A stretch of DNA of 64,000 bases, from contig DATLJB010000005.1 in the NCBI GenBank assembly GCA_035539075.1, positions 124,001 to 188,000 of the forward strand, in the 5' to 3' direction. The position numbers and the translations under genes are program-made. Below are positions 14,304 through 22,938 of the stretch, one piece after another. How positions within the stretch are numbered: position 1 is the first letter of the stretch; the number at the start of each line of letters is the position of its first letter. The DNA is from Dongia_B sp035539075. GTDB lineage: Bacteria > Pseudomonadota > Alphaproteobacteria > Dongiales > Dongiaceae. The notes under the pieces are model-generated. The model searched no databases, was not told the origin of the DNA, and was given only the letters and a program-made list of their open reading frames with translations.

Positions 14304-17300
14304 TCACATCTCTTCCGTGATGCGCCAGATCGCATAGGGGTTCTGGAAAGGATCCAGTGAAATCCGCTGCAGCTTGCCGTGCCAGACGAAGCTCCGCCCG
14401 GTCAGGAGATCGGTAGCCTTCAAAGCACCATCGTCCGGCAGGTTCCAGAACCACAGGGGGATTTCCACGATCGCAGATTGGGCCTGCCGGGGATCGAGGT
14501 TGATGGCGACAAGCACGGTATTGTCGTTGCCCGGGCTGCGCTTGCAGAAATAGATGATCTGGTCGTTGTCGGCCTTCAGGAAAGTCAGGCCGAGATGACT
14601 GTGAAAGGCGGGATTTTCGCGGCGGATGCGGTTGAGCTGTGTGATTTCCCTGACGATATTGCCCGGAGCATGACGATCCCAGTGGCGCAGCTGGTATTTT
14701 TCGGAATCCAGATATTCCTCTTTCCCCGGCAGAGCGCGCGCCTCGCAGATCTCAAAGCCGTTATAAACGCCCCATAGGCCGGACAGGGTAGCCGCCAGCG
14801 CGGCGCGAATCAGAAAGCCGGGCCGTCCTGATTGCTGCAGAAAGCGTGGATTGATATCCGGCGTGTTGACGAAGAAATGCGGCCTGAAGACCTCGCGATA
14901 AGCGCCTTGGGTGATTTCCGTGAGATAGTCTTCCAGTTCCGGCTTGGTGTTGCGCCAGGTGAAATAGGTATAGGACTGGGTGAAGCCGATTTCCGCCAGG
15001 CGATACATGATCTTCGGACGCGTGAAGGCCTCGGAAAGAAAGATCGTGTCGGGATAGGCCGCCTGGATGGCCTTGATAAGCCAGCGCCAGAAGGGAAGGG
15101 GCTTGGTGTGGGGATTGTCCACGCGGAAAGTGCGAATGCCTTGCTTGCGCCAGAAGAGGACGATATCCCGCAACGCGAGCCAGAGGGACGGCATGGCACC
15201 CGGCGCATAGAAGTCGACATTGACGATGTCTTCGTATTTCTTGGGTGGGTTTTCCGCGTAGTGGATGGAGCCGTCCGGGCGCCAGCGGAACCATTCAGGA
15301 TGCTGGGTCAGCCAGGGATGGTCTGGCGCACATTGGATGGCAAAGTCCATGGCCAGTTCGATGCCCCGGGAAGCGGCGGCGTCACGCAACCGGTGGAAGT
15401 CCGCCATGGAACCGAGAGCGGGATGCAGCGCATCATGGCCCCCTTCCACCGCGCCGATCGCATAGGGGCTGCCGGGGTCGCCTTCCGCTGCTTCCAGGCT
15501 GTTATTGCGCCCCTTGCGGTTGATGCGCCCGATCGGATGGATCGGCGGAAAGTAGAGCGTATCGAAACCCATCTCCCGGATGGCGGGCAATTGGTCGATG
15601 ACATCGATGAAGCTGCCATGCTGGCCGGGGACCTTGCTTTGTGAGCGAGGGAAGATCTCGTACCAGGCGGAGAAGGCAGCGGAATATCGATCCACCCAGA
15701 AAGCGGTGTCCGTATCATGGTGTGTCATGAAGGAACGGAGATCGAGCGCGCGGCCGATCGCCGGCAGGGAGTCGATATGGCTCACCAATTGTTCGCCGTC
15801 GAGGCGCGACAGCCGCTCATGCCAGTCGCGAAGGAGCGCCCAAAGTGCCGGTTCGGCCTTCGCGACACGCTCCGCCCGGCGCAGCAGTTCAACCCCTTCA
15901 CGAATGACGAGCGAGATATCCTGACCCGCGGCGGCTTTCTTGGCGAGTTCGCGCTGGTAGGTTGCCAGGTCGTCGCGCCAGACCTCCAGCGAATAAAGGT
16001 GCAGGCCAACGCGGCTGACGGTAAAGGGCGCATTCCAACGATCGTTTTCCTTGAAGAGAAGGGGGGCCGTCTGCCAATGCGCCGCGTCCGCCGGACGCCA
16101 GAGCACGTGACCGCCAAGCACGTCATGGCCGTCGCAAAGCAGGTCGCATTCGACCACAACTTCGTCGCCTACCACGCGTTTGACCATGCCGTCCGTTTCG
16201 GGCGCCCGCGGCTGCAGATTTGCGATCCTGATGCGCGGGACCCGCAGCGCCTGTTCCAGATCGATTCCGCCGAGGCTTCCGGGGGCTCTGATTTCAGGAC
16301 TTCGCCGGAGCGTCTTCCACTGGGTCTCTCCCGGTTCCAGGATGAGCGGATTATCCTCTCCGGTATCGCTGCGATCGGGCTCCTTCAGGGCCAGGCCGTC
16401 GGATCGCGCCAGCAACGGCATCGGTTTTATCGCCAGCCGGCGGTTCAGATCGGTATTGGTCAGGCGCAGAATGGGCGTTTGCGTGTGACGGCCCAGGATC
16501 TCGGCAAGAAGCGACGTATCCGGCGCGTTGAGCGGCATCGCATCAGAGCGGCCAATAAGGGTCGGATGTGACCGGCGATAGCCATTGGCCTCCGCTATTG
16601 CGCGACGAACATCGTCGTCGATGACGAGGGCGGATGGGCAGCGCCAGGCGGGGCCGTCGGTTGCTGCGCGCCACACCGCCTGCGCCAGATAGCGGGACAG
16701 CTGATCCGAATCATGAATTTCGCGGCGCGGCGACGTAGCGGTGTTTTCCCGATAGAGCGTGATGGAACGTTTGCCGGCTGCATTTTCCAGGGATGTCGGC
16801 AATGCAGTGTAGGGAAAAATCAGCTTGTCATGGATGATCGTGTTTTTTGGGCGGCAGACAATCAGCAAAAAGGAGGCGACCTCACCCGCCGCGGCGAGCC
16901 GGGTAAGCGCGGCTTCGACAAACGGTACGATGGCGGCCTCGGCAAATATCCCGTGATAACCGGCGAAGACCAATTGAGAAAGCGCTCGTTGGCAAAGTTC
17001 GATGGCATCCTCGATCTCGCTCAGCGTCAACCTCTCGGTGACATTTCCGTCCACACAGCGCGGATCGATAGGGCCGTCACGGGTATGGCTCGAGGTTTTC
17101 GTGGAATAGCGCCCCAGGAAATGGGGTGGCAGCCTGGCAATGAAGCGCAGTTCGGCAGCCGTGGCCTCAAGGACGGCCGGCTCAAGGACGGCGGGCTCAG
17201 GCGACCTCTCATATTCGTGACCCAGCCGGTGCGGGTGACCGGGAGGCATGTCGAAAGGAAAGACCAGCACACTGTCGAAGCCAAGCTCAAGGGCCTTCGT

Positions 17301-17357
17301 ATAATCTCCGGACACAACCTTGGGGCCCAGCTGGGTAAGATCGTAAACGGATAGCAT
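14304..17357 (-). CDS. glgE: Alpha-1,4-glucan:maltose-1-phosphate maltosyltransferase with N-terminal extension
   Basis: From ATG 17357 the protein has 1017 residues, about 350 more than the usual GlgE. The C-terminal 650 residues are standard: a domain beginning near VPRIRIANLQ, then a GH13 barrel with Asp747 (FRVDNPHTKP), Glu776 (FLSEAFTRPK) and Asp834 (NTPDIN). The enzyme transfers maltose from maltose-1-phosphate to alpha-glucan. The first 370 residues look like a degenerate amylase-type barrel (SVYDLTQLGPK, YTKALELGFDSVLVFPFD) without clear catalytic acids; such long forms occur in some alphaproteobacteria. A two-unit 15-bp repeat (17166-17195) gives a repeated PAVLE. The start is uncertain; a GTG at 17483 also lies in frame. 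Confidence 0.9.
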   Translation of the reverse strand: MLSVYDLTQLGPKVVSGDYTKALELGFDSVLVFPFDMPPGHPHRLGHEYERSPEPAVLEPAVLEATAAELRFIARLPPHFLGRYSTKTSSHTRDGPIDPRCVDGNVTERLTLSEIEDAIELCQRALSQLVFAGYHGIFAEAAIVPFVEAALTRLAAAGEVASFLLIVCRPKNTIIHDKLIFPYTALPTSLENAAGKRSITLYRENTATSPRREIHDSDQLSRYLAQAVWRAATDGPAWRCPSALVIDDDVRRAIAEANGYRRSHPTLIGRSDAMPLNAPDTSLLAEILGRHTQTPILRLTNTDLNRRLAIKPMPLLARSDGLALKEPDRSDTGEDNPLILEPGETQWKTLRRSPEIRAPGSLGGIDLEQALRVPRIRIANLQPRAPETDGMVKRVVGDEVVVECDLLCDGHDVLGGHVLWRPADAAHWQTAPLLFKENDRWNAPFTVSRVGLHLYSLEVWRDDLATYQRELAKKAAAGQDISLVIREGVELLRRAERVAKAEPALWALLRDWHERLSRLDGEQLVSHIDSLPAIGRALDLRSFMTHHDTDTAFWVDRYSAAFSAWYEIFPRSQSKVPGQHGSFIDVIDQLPAIREMGFDTLYFPPIHPIGRINRKGRNNSLEAAEGDPGSPYAIGAVEGGHDALHPALGSMADFHRLRDAAASRGIELAMDFAIQCAPDHPWLTQHPEWFRWRPDGSIHYAENPPKKYEDIVNVDFYAPGAMPSLWLALRDIVLFWRKQGIRTFRVDNPHTKPLPFWRWLIKAIQAAYPDTIFLSEAFTRPKIMYRLAEIGFTQSYTYFTWRNTKPELEDYLTEITQGAYREVFRPHFFVNTPDINPRFLQQSGRPGFLIRAALAATLSGLWGVYNGFEICEARALPGKEEYLDSEKYQLRHWDRHAPGNIVREITQLNRIRRENPAFHSHLGLTFLKADNDQIIYFCKRSPGNDNTVLVAINLDPRQAQSAIVEIPLWFWNLPDDGALKATDLLTGRSFVWHGKLQRISLDPFQNPYAIWRITEEM
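17166..17195. repeat. 15-bp tandem repeat, two units, within glgE
   Basis: CTCAAGGACGGCCGG at 17166-17180 is followed by CTCAAGGACGGCGGG at 17181-17195, one base different. On the coding strand it yields a duplicated PAVLE pentapeptide in the N-terminal extension. Confidence 0.8.
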
Positions 17358-17618
17358 CGGGCCGCACCGTATGTCGTCGCTTACTACTGTTAAACCGAGA
17401 CAACGGCATTCGTTCCGCTGGCACGTTCTCCGGCGCGTCTTGAGTGCGGCTTCGGCAACAAGGATTGTCCGGCGAACGATCACGTTTCCGCGCGGTGGCG
17501 CGCTTCGCTTCGCTCTTCGGCCGGTTCGCTGTCATGTGGGTGGGAGAGACGCCTTGGCCGGCCGCCGGCCGCGGGCAATTCAGTATAGCCTTGATGGCGG
17601 CTTCGCTGCTCGGCGCGG

Positions 17619-18728
17619 CTACTGGCGGCGGAAACTGATCTGCGCGGCGGCGACGAGCTGGCCGTCCGGCTGATGCTGGCGGACGTCGACAGTGGTCAAG
17701 GCGACGGTGTTGCCGCGATCGAGGCAGCGCGCTTCTGCGAACAGCTTGCCGTCCTGCAGCGGCCTGATCATGCGCACGGAGAGATCCATGAGAACGAAGG
17801 GGCCGAGTCCATCCGCCTCAAGGCATGAAGCGGCGGCGGTTTCCACGAGGTCGATGAGGCGGGCCCGCCGATTGCGGCCCGCCAGGTCCACATTCGGCAC
17901 CTGCAGGTCGAGCAGGACGAGCGCCTTGTCGGGCGTGACCTCCAGGGTAACGGGCCGGGAATTTGGCTCTTCCGCGGGATCGGCGGCGATCCTGCGATCG
18001 CCGTTCTTCCGACCGGCGGATTTCCCCGCGGCGGTGAAGATGCCCTTCTGCAGCAGCTTCATATAGGTGTCGCCCACCCAGGACGGCACGCGGCTGACCT
18101 CGCCCTCCCAATAGGTGTAGCGCATGCCGAGATAGAGGCGGGTGGAGATCAGCATATAGGCGATCGCCTCCAATTCGCGATCGTCGAAATCGCCGATCTC
18201 ATGGGCGTCGCGCGCGCGGGAAAGGGACCGCGCGTAACCCGCCACCATGTTCTCGATATGCTGGCGATAGCCACGCGGGGCGAAGGTCTCGGCCTCGTTG
18301 AGGATGCGGTAGAATTCGGGATATTCCAGCAGGTAATCGAAATAGGCCTGGAAGCCGGCCCGTTCCTTTTCCGCCGCTGTCTTCTGCAGGCGCCTGGCGG
18401 CACGCACGCGATCGAGCATCTCCTGCCCCATCAGGGGCAGCATATGGTCGAAGAGGTCCTGCTGGCTGGAAAAGTAATTGTAGAAGGTGCCCTGGGCGAT
18501 GCCCGCCTTTGCGGTAATGCGGGCGATGGAGGCCTCGGCATAGCCCGACTGGCCGACAATGCCGATCGTCGCGTCGATGAGGGCGCGGCGGGTGGCCTCG
18601 GTCTTTAGAATGCGTTTTCCGCCGGTGTTTTCCGGCTCTTCTTTCGCTGGCGCCACGTCGCTCGAGTCCTTTTTGCGGAACCGCGCAGTTTTGATACCGG
18701 GCTTCGCCAAGGCTTTCAATTCATCCAC
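17619..18728 (-). CDS. TetR-type regulator fused to a hotdog (PaaI-like) domain
   Basis: This 369-residue protein is about 160 residues longer than a usual TetR repressor. Residues 42-90 form the helix-turn-helix (ASIARITAKAGIAQGTFYNY), and residues 95-230 are a typical TetR ligand/dimer helical domain. Residues about 262-369 match a hotdog thioesterase fold: LIDLVETAAASCLEADG, MDLSVRMIRPLQDGKL, and a closing QLVAAAQISFRR strand. The HGG-type active-site motif of PaaI is replaced by RARL, so CoA-ester sensing is more likely than hydrolysis. The gene starts with GTG and diverges from a CoA-linked operon, with a 31-bp palindrome between them. It probably represses that operon and is released by an acyl-CoA. 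Confidence 0.85.
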   Translation of the reverse strand: MDELKALAKPGIKTARFRKKDSSDVAPAKEEPENTGGKRILKTEATRRALIDATIGIVGQSGYAEASIARITAKAGIAQGTFYNYFSSQQDLFDHMLPLMGQEMLDRVRAARRLQKTAAEKERAGFQAYFDYLLEYPEFYRILNEAETFAPRGYRQHIENMVAGYARSLSRARDAHEIGDFDDRELEAIAYMLISTRLYLGMRYTYWEGEVSRVPSWVGDTYMKLLQKGIFTAAGKSAGRKNGDRRIAADPAEEPNSRPVTLEVTPDKALVLLDLQVPNVDLAGRNRRARLIDLVETAAASCLEADGLGPFVLMDLSVRMIRPLQDGKLFAEARCLDRGNTVALTTVDVRQHQPDGQLVAAAQISFRRQ

Positions 18729-18781
18729 CCTTATATTCTGCCGTTATTCTGCCGCGGTTGGAGGAGGTGCGTCAGTATAGT

Positions 18782-18812
18782 AAAAATGAATGATGATTCA
18801 TCATTCATTTTT
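18782..18812. promoter_or_regulatory. 31-bp perfect inverted repeat, probable operator of the TetR-hotdog regulator
   Basis: The 15-base arm AAAAATGAATGATGA (18782-18796) is followed by one T and by its exact complement (18798-18812). It lies between divergent genes and ends 2 bases before a TTGACG -35 element of the catabolic operon. It is the only AT-rich stretch of the intergenic region. Length and symmetry fit a site for a TetR dimer or pair of dimers. Confidence 0.8.
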
Positions 18813-18814
18813 TG

Positions 18815-18844
18815 TTGACGCGCTGGGACGGCGGGGGTTAGGCT
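18815..18844 (+). promoter_or_regulatory. Probable sigma-70 promoter of the 2-oxoacid dehydrogenase operon
   Basis: TTGACG at 18815-18820 is followed after 18 bases by TAGGCT at 18839-18844, and the GTG start is 58 bases further on. The -35 element abuts the palindrome, so a bound repressor would block it. Confidence 0.5.
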
Positions 18845-18901
18845 CACCGCATCACGATAAGCAGCCGGCGACGACACGGCGCGATCGGGCGGGGAGGCGA
18901 C

Positions 18902-19879
18902 GTGGCGAAAGACAGCGATCATCTGTTGGCGGAATATCGCGTCATGCTCGTCATCCGTCGGGTTGAAGAGCGGCTCAGCGCCCTCTTCGCAGCGGGCGAG
19001 ATACCTGGCTTCATTCATCTCTCGATCGGACAGGAAGCCGTCGCCGCCGGCATCATGTCGGCGCTGGAAGCCACGGACACCATCGCCTCGACCCATCGCG
19101 GACACGGGCATTCGATCGCCAAGGGCGTTCCGCTCGACCGTTTCTTCATGGAATTGCTGGGGAAGCGCGAGGGGCTCTGCGCCGGCCATGGCGGCTCGAT
19201 CCATGTCGCCGATCTGTCGGTCGGCATGCTGGGCGCCAACGGGATTGTCGGCGCCGGCATACCGCTGGCACTGGGTTCCGCGCTGGCGCACAAGCTGCAT
19301 GGCGGCAAGCGGGTGGCGGCGGCCTTTTTCGGTGACGGCGCACTCGCCGAGGGCACGCTGCATGAGAGCCTCAACATGGCCGCGCTCTGGCGCCTGCCGA
19401 TGCTCTTCGTGCTGGAAAACAATGGCTGGGCGGAATTTTCCAAAGGTGCCGCGCAGTTTGCCGGCAGCCTGTCGGGTCTCGCCGGCGCTTTCGGAATCGC
19501 CTATCGCAAGGTCGACGGCAACGACGTGCGGGAAGTCGCCGCCGCCGCCGCCGAGGAAGTGGCCGCCCTGCGCGATGGCAAGGGCCCCCGCGCGATCGAA
19601 TGCGTCACGCGGCGCGTCCATGGCCATTTCGAAGGCGATCCGCAGAAATATAGGGCCCAGGATGAGCAGGCCACCGTCGATGACCCGGACGATCCGCTGG
19701 TGCGGGCGCGGCAGTATCTGCTCGACCTGTCGGTCGGCGCGGAGGTGATCGAACAGGTCGGCGCGGAAGTCGAAGCCGCCATTGAGCTTGCCCTTGGGCG
19801 TGCCCGCGAGGGCAGCGAGCCCCGGCTGAGCGAGGCGCTCGATGCCGTCTACACCTCGATGCCGGAGGCTGCACGATGA
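18902..19879 (+). CDS. Thiamine-diphosphate dehydrogenase E1 alpha subunit (pyruvate/acetoin dehydrogenase type)
   Basis: The 325-residue protein carries the ThDP-binding GDG...NN motif: GDGALAEGTLHESLNMAALW followed by FVLENN. RGHGHSIAKG supplies catalytic histidines, and a conserved phospho-loop-like region HGHFEGDPQKYR follows. It pairs with the next gene as an alpha2beta2 E1 that decarboxylates a 2-oxo acid or cleaves acetoin and passes the acyl group to lipoyl-E2. It starts at GTG 18902 with GGGGAGGCG 4 bases upstream. Sequence and size are closest to the acetoin dehydrogenase/Pdh-A branch, but the neighbouring acyl-CoA genes suggest another substrate. Confidence 0.88.
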   Translation: MAKDSDHLLAEYRVMLVIRRVEERLSALFAAGEIPGFIHLSIGQEAVAAGIMSALEATDTIASTHRGHGHSIAKGVPLDRFFMELLGKREGLCAGHGGSIHVADLSVGMLGANGIVGAGIPLALGSALAHKLHGGKRVAAAFFGDGALAEGTLHESLNMAALWRLPMLFVLENNGWAEFSKGAAQFAGSLSGLAGAFGIAYRKVDGNDVREVAAAAAEEVAALRDGKGPRAIECVTRRVHGHFEGDPQKYRAQDEQATVDDPDDPLVRARQYLLDLSVGAEVIEQVGAEVEAAIELALGRAREGSEPRLSEALDAVYTSMPEAAR

Positions 19880-20850
19880 GCGAGATCCGGGTTGTCCGCG
19901 CGGTCAATCAGGCCCTGAACGATGCCATGGCCGCCGATCCGTCGGTGATCGTGCTCGGCGAGGATGTCGCTGAAGCCGGCGGTCCGTTCTCTGCTACACG
20001 CGGATTGTTGGAGCGCTTCGGCGCCGGCAGGGTCCTCGACACACCGATATCGGAAGCTGCGCTCAGCGGACTGGCCGTCGGCGCGGCGCTCAGCGGCCTG
20101 CGTCCCGTGGTCGAGATCATGTTCATGGATTTCGTCACCTTGGCGATGGATGCGATCGTCAATCAGGCGGCGAAGGCGCGCTTCATGTTCGGCGCGCAAT
20201 GTTCGGTGCCGCTGGTCTTCCGCATGCCGCATGGCGGCGGCCTGTCGGCAGGACCGCAGCATTCGCAATGCCTGGAGGCGTGGCTGGCCCATGTGCCCGG
20301 CCTGAAGGTGGTCTGTCCGGCGACCGTGGCGGATACCTATGGCCTGCTGCGGGCGGCGATCGCCGATCCGGATCCGGTCATCGTCATCGAAAACAAGGCG
20401 CTGTATGCCGCCAAGGGCGATCTGCCGGAACCGGCGGAGGTGGTCCCGATCGGCAAGGCGCGAACCGTGCTCGCGGGGAGCGACGTCACGATCGTGGCCT
20501 ACGGGGCGATGGTGCAGGTGGCACAGCAGGCTGCCGGGGAGCTGGCGAAATCCGGGCTCTCGGCGGAGATCATCGATCTTCGAAGCTTGCAGCCCTGGGA
20601 CGAAGCTGCCGTGCTTGCCTCGCTGGCGAAGACCCATCGCCTGGTCGTCGTGCATGAGGCGGTACTGCCATTCGGTGTCGGCGCCGAGATTGCGGCGCGC
20701 ATGGCCGATATCGGCTTCGATGAACTCGACGCGCCGATCGTGCGGGTCGCGGCTCCCTTCATGCCGGTTCCTTTCGCCAAGTCCCTTGAACGGGACTACA
20801 TGCCCTCCGCGGCCGCCGTCATCGCCGCCGTCAACCGTGTCCTGGAATAG
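19876..20850 (+). CDS. Thiamine-diphosphate dehydrogenase E1 beta subunit
   Basis: The 324-residue protein has the transketolase-like central and C-terminal domains of E1 beta: VLGEDVAEAGGPF near residue 25, DTPISEAALSGLAVGAAL near 55-72, HGGGLSAGPQHSQ near 117-129 and IDLRSLQPWDEAAV near 232. It shares an ATGA overlap with E1 alpha, which implies coupled synthesis of the heterotetramer. The E1 component here lacks an adjacent dihydrolipoamide dehydrogenase (E3), so E3 would have to come from elsewhere in the genome. Confidence 0.9.
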   Translation: MSEIRVVRAVNQALNDAMAADPSVIVLGEDVAEAGGPFSATRGLLERFGAGRVLDTPISEAALSGLAVGAALSGLRPVVEIMFMDFVTLAMDAIVNQAAKARFMFGAQCSVPLVFRMPHGGGLSAGPQHSQCLEAWLAHVPGLKVVCPATVADTYGLLRAAIADPDPVIVIENKALYAAKGDLPEPAEVVPIGKARTVLAGSDVTIVAYGAMVQVAQQAAGELAKSGLSAEIIDLRSLQPWDEAAVLASLAKTHRLVVVHEAVLPFGVGAEIAARMADIGFDELDAPIVRVAAPFMPVPFAKSLERDYMPSAAAVIAAVNRVLE

Positions 20851-20863
20851 CAGCGAGGCATTC

Positions 20864-21658
20864 ATGAGCCACCCCGATGATGCCGCCATCCTCGTCCGTC
20901 ATGACGGCAATGTCGCCATCCTGACGATCAATCGACCCAAGGTTCTGAACGCGCTGGACGTACCGACGCTGCTGGCGCTGGAAGAAGCGTTCGAGGCGCT
21001 CGTCGCCGATGAATCCGTCCACGTCATCATCGTCACCGGGGCCGGCGACCGCGCTTTCGTCGCCGGCGGCGACATTGCCGATCTGAATTCCCGCCAGGGG
21101 CTGGCCCATTACCGGGAATTTGCCGAGATCATCCATCGCGTCTTCCGTCGCATCGAAAGCTGCGACAAGCCGACCATCGCCGCCGTCAATGGCTGGGCGC
21201 TCGGCGGCGGCACCGAATTGATCCTCGCCCTGGACATCCGCCTGCTGGCCGACAGCGCCAAGCTCGGTCTGCCGGAAATCACTCTCGGCCTTTTCCCGGG
21301 CGCCGGCGGATCGCAACGCATCATTCGCCAGATTCCGCTCTGCCGGGCCAAGGAGATCATGTTCACCGGCAACAGGATCTCGGCCGAGGAAGCGGTGAGC
21401 ATCGGCCTTGCCAATCGCGTTGTTCCCGCCGCCACGCTGATGGAAGAGGCATTGGGGCTGGCCCGCCGCATCGCCGAGCAATCGCCGCTGACGCTGAAGC
21501 TTCTCAAACGGACGCTGCTGCATGGCGCCGACATGCCGCTGCCGGCCGCCCTGGCGCATGAACAGGCGGTCATCAGCCTGGTCCTCGACAGTGCAGATTC
21601 CCATGAAGGCTGCGCGGCCTTCCTGGAAAAGCGCAAGCCAGTCTTTAGCGGGAAATGA
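20864..21658 (+). CDS. Enoyl-CoA hydratase/isomerase family protein
   Basis: ATG 20864 gives 264 residues of a crotonase fold. AGGDIADLN near residue 67 forms the first oxyanion-hole strand and NGWALGGGTELILALDIR the second. LPEITLGLFPGAGG carries a Glu at the position of a catalytic acid. These enzymes hydrate 2-enoyl-CoA or rearrange acyl-CoA esters. It is placed between E1 beta and E2, only 13 bases after the former and overlapping the latter, so the hydratase and the dehydrogenase complex should act in one route. The much longer frame starting at 20339 is an artefact that runs through E1 beta. Confidence 0.9.
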   Translation: MSHPDDAAILVRHDGNVAILTINRPKVLNALDVPTLLALEEAFEALVADESVHVIIVTGAGDRAFVAGGDIADLNSRQGLAHYREFAEIIHRVFRRIESCDKPTIAAVNGWALGGGTELILALDIRLLADSAKLGLPEITLGLFPGAGGSQRIIRQIPLCRAKEIMFTGNRISAEEAVSIGLANRVVPAATLMEEALGLARRIAEQSPLTLKLLKRTLLHGADMPLPAALAHEQAVISLVLDSADSHEGCAAFLEKRKPVFSGK

Positions 21659-22920
21659 CGATGGCGGACGGTGACATCATCGTCATGCCGAAACTCGGCC
21701 TGACCATGACGGAAGCGCTGCTGGCGGAGTGGAAAGTCGCGCCGGGCGTTGCCTTCCGGGCCGGGGACATACTGTTCACCGTCGAAACCGATAAGATCGT
21801 CAACGAGGTCGACGCCGAAGCCGACGGTCGGATCGCGGAGATCCTCGTGCCGGCCGGCGAAGTCGTCGCCGTCGGCACGCCGCTGGCGCGGCTCGGTCAG
21901 CCGGGCCGGCAAGCTGCGCAGGCCCCGGCGGCACCGGCCAGGGGGAAAGAGACCGGTGCGAAAGAGACCGGTGCGGAAGAGATCGGCGGGAAAGAGATTG
22001 CCCGGCCGCAGGAGCGGCGCATCATCGCCACACCGCTGGCACGCCGCCTGGCGCGGCAGCATGGCATCGACCTCGCGACAATTTCCGGCAGCGGACCGGG
22101 GGGACGCATCAAGGCGGCGGACGTCACGGCGCATCGACCCATGCCGGATACAAGATCGGACGGCACCTTGCCTCAGCCGGCGATGGCGGCTGCGGCAGGC
22201 ATGGTCGAAACGCAGGCCGGTCGCATCAAGCTCGATATGACGCAGGCAACCATTGCCCGGCGCCTGCAGGGCGCGAAGCGCGACGTGCCGCACTATTACC
22301 TGACACAGCAGGTCGATCTCGGACGGTTGCTGAAGCTGAAATCCGAACTTGACACTCTCGACGCGGCGCATCGCACGACGGTGACGCATTGGATCCTGGC
22401 GGCGGTGGGCCGCGCCCTGGTCGACCAGCCGGCGGCCGACCGCGTCTGGGGGGATGGCGACCTGATCAGGGTGGAGACCTCTGATGTCGGCCTCGCCGTC
22501 ACCGGCGAGCGCGGGTTGTACGTTCCGGTCCTGCGCGGCGTGGGACGCCGCTCACTTCCCGAAATCGCCGGGGCGGCGAAGGCGCTGGTGGAGAAGGCGC
22601 GTCTGGGGCGGCTGGCAGCAACCGACAGCGTCGGCGGCAGCATCAGCATCTCCAATCTCGGCATGTTCGGCGTCACGTCGTTCCTGCCGATCATCAATCC
22701 GGGCCAGGCTATGATTCTGGGCGTCGGCGCGCTGCAATCCTGGTTCCGGCCCGATGCGGAAGGGCGGCCAATGCTCATGCAGGAAGCGACCCTGGCCTTG
22801 TCGGCGGATCACCGGGTTATCAACGGCGCCGAGGCCGCCGACTTTCTTGGCAAGGTCATCGCCTATCTGCAAGAGCCGATGCGCCTCGTCCTGCCGCCTG
22901 CCAGCGGCCCCAGCAGCTAG
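21655..22920 (+). CDS. 2-oxoacid dehydrogenase E2 (dihydrolipoyl acyltransferase)
   Basis: The 421-residue protein has three parts. A lipoyl domain has ETDKIVNEVDAEADG with lipoyl-Lys47. A peripheral-subunit-binding domain near residues 120-158 contains ATPLARRLARQHGID and GSGPGGRI. The acyltransferase core runs from about 195 to 421. The usual active-site HRxxDG motif reads HRVINGA, with His386 kept but Asp changed to Asn390. The linker has a four-unit 15-bp repeat giving KETGA-type repeats (21943-21999). The ATG overlaps the hydratase stop. The enzyme transfers the acyl group from lipoate to CoA; the Asn may alter activity or specificity. Confidence 0.9.
   Translation: MTMADGDIIVMPKLGLTMTEALLAEWKVAPGVAFRAGDILFTVETDKIVNEVDAEADGRIAEILVPAGEVVAVGTPLARLGQPGRQAAQAPAAPARGKETGAKETGAEEIGGKEIARPQERRIIATPLARRLARQHGIDLATISGSGPGGRIKAADVTAHRPMPDTRSDGTLPQPAMAAAAGMVETQAGRIKLDMTQATIARRLQGAKRDVPHYYLTQQVDLGRLLKLKSELDTLDAAHRTTVTHWILAAVGRALVDQPAADRVWGDGDLIRVETSDVGLAVTGERGLYVPVLRGVGRRSLPEIAGAAKALVEKARLGRLAATDSVGGSISISNLGMFGVTSFLPIINPGQAMILGVGALQSWFRPDAEGRPMLMQEATLALSADHRVINGAEAADFLGKVIAYLQEPMRLVLPPASGPSS
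21943..21999. repeat. 15-bp tandem repeat (about four units) in the E2 linker
   Basis: Units start at 21943, 21958, 21973 and 21988 with core GCGAAAGAGACCGGT, the last unit being partial. They encode successive K-E-T-G-A-like pentapeptides in the flexible linker after the lipoyl domain. In-frame units make length variation harmless. Confidence 0.8.
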
Positions 22921-22938
22921 AAGCGGAGTCGACGCAGA

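Noticed and set aside
12289..14337. A 682-codon open frame antisense to treS/maltokinase
   Set aside because: The product is rich in repeated His/Asp/Gly of antisense type and no family is seen; the sense strand encodes full trehalose synthase and maltokinase domains.
20339..21658. A 439-codon frame containing the enoyl-CoA hydratase
   Set aside because: The first 175 codons are an arginine-rich shadow of E1 beta; the hydratase begins at ATG 20864 with a natural N-terminus.
18902..22920. Naming the dehydrogenase genes acoA/acoB/acoC
   Set aside because: The acetoin genes acoR/acoX/acoL are absent, and the operon includes enoyl-CoA hydratase, acyl-CoA dehydrogenase and synthetase genes, so the substrate is probably different.
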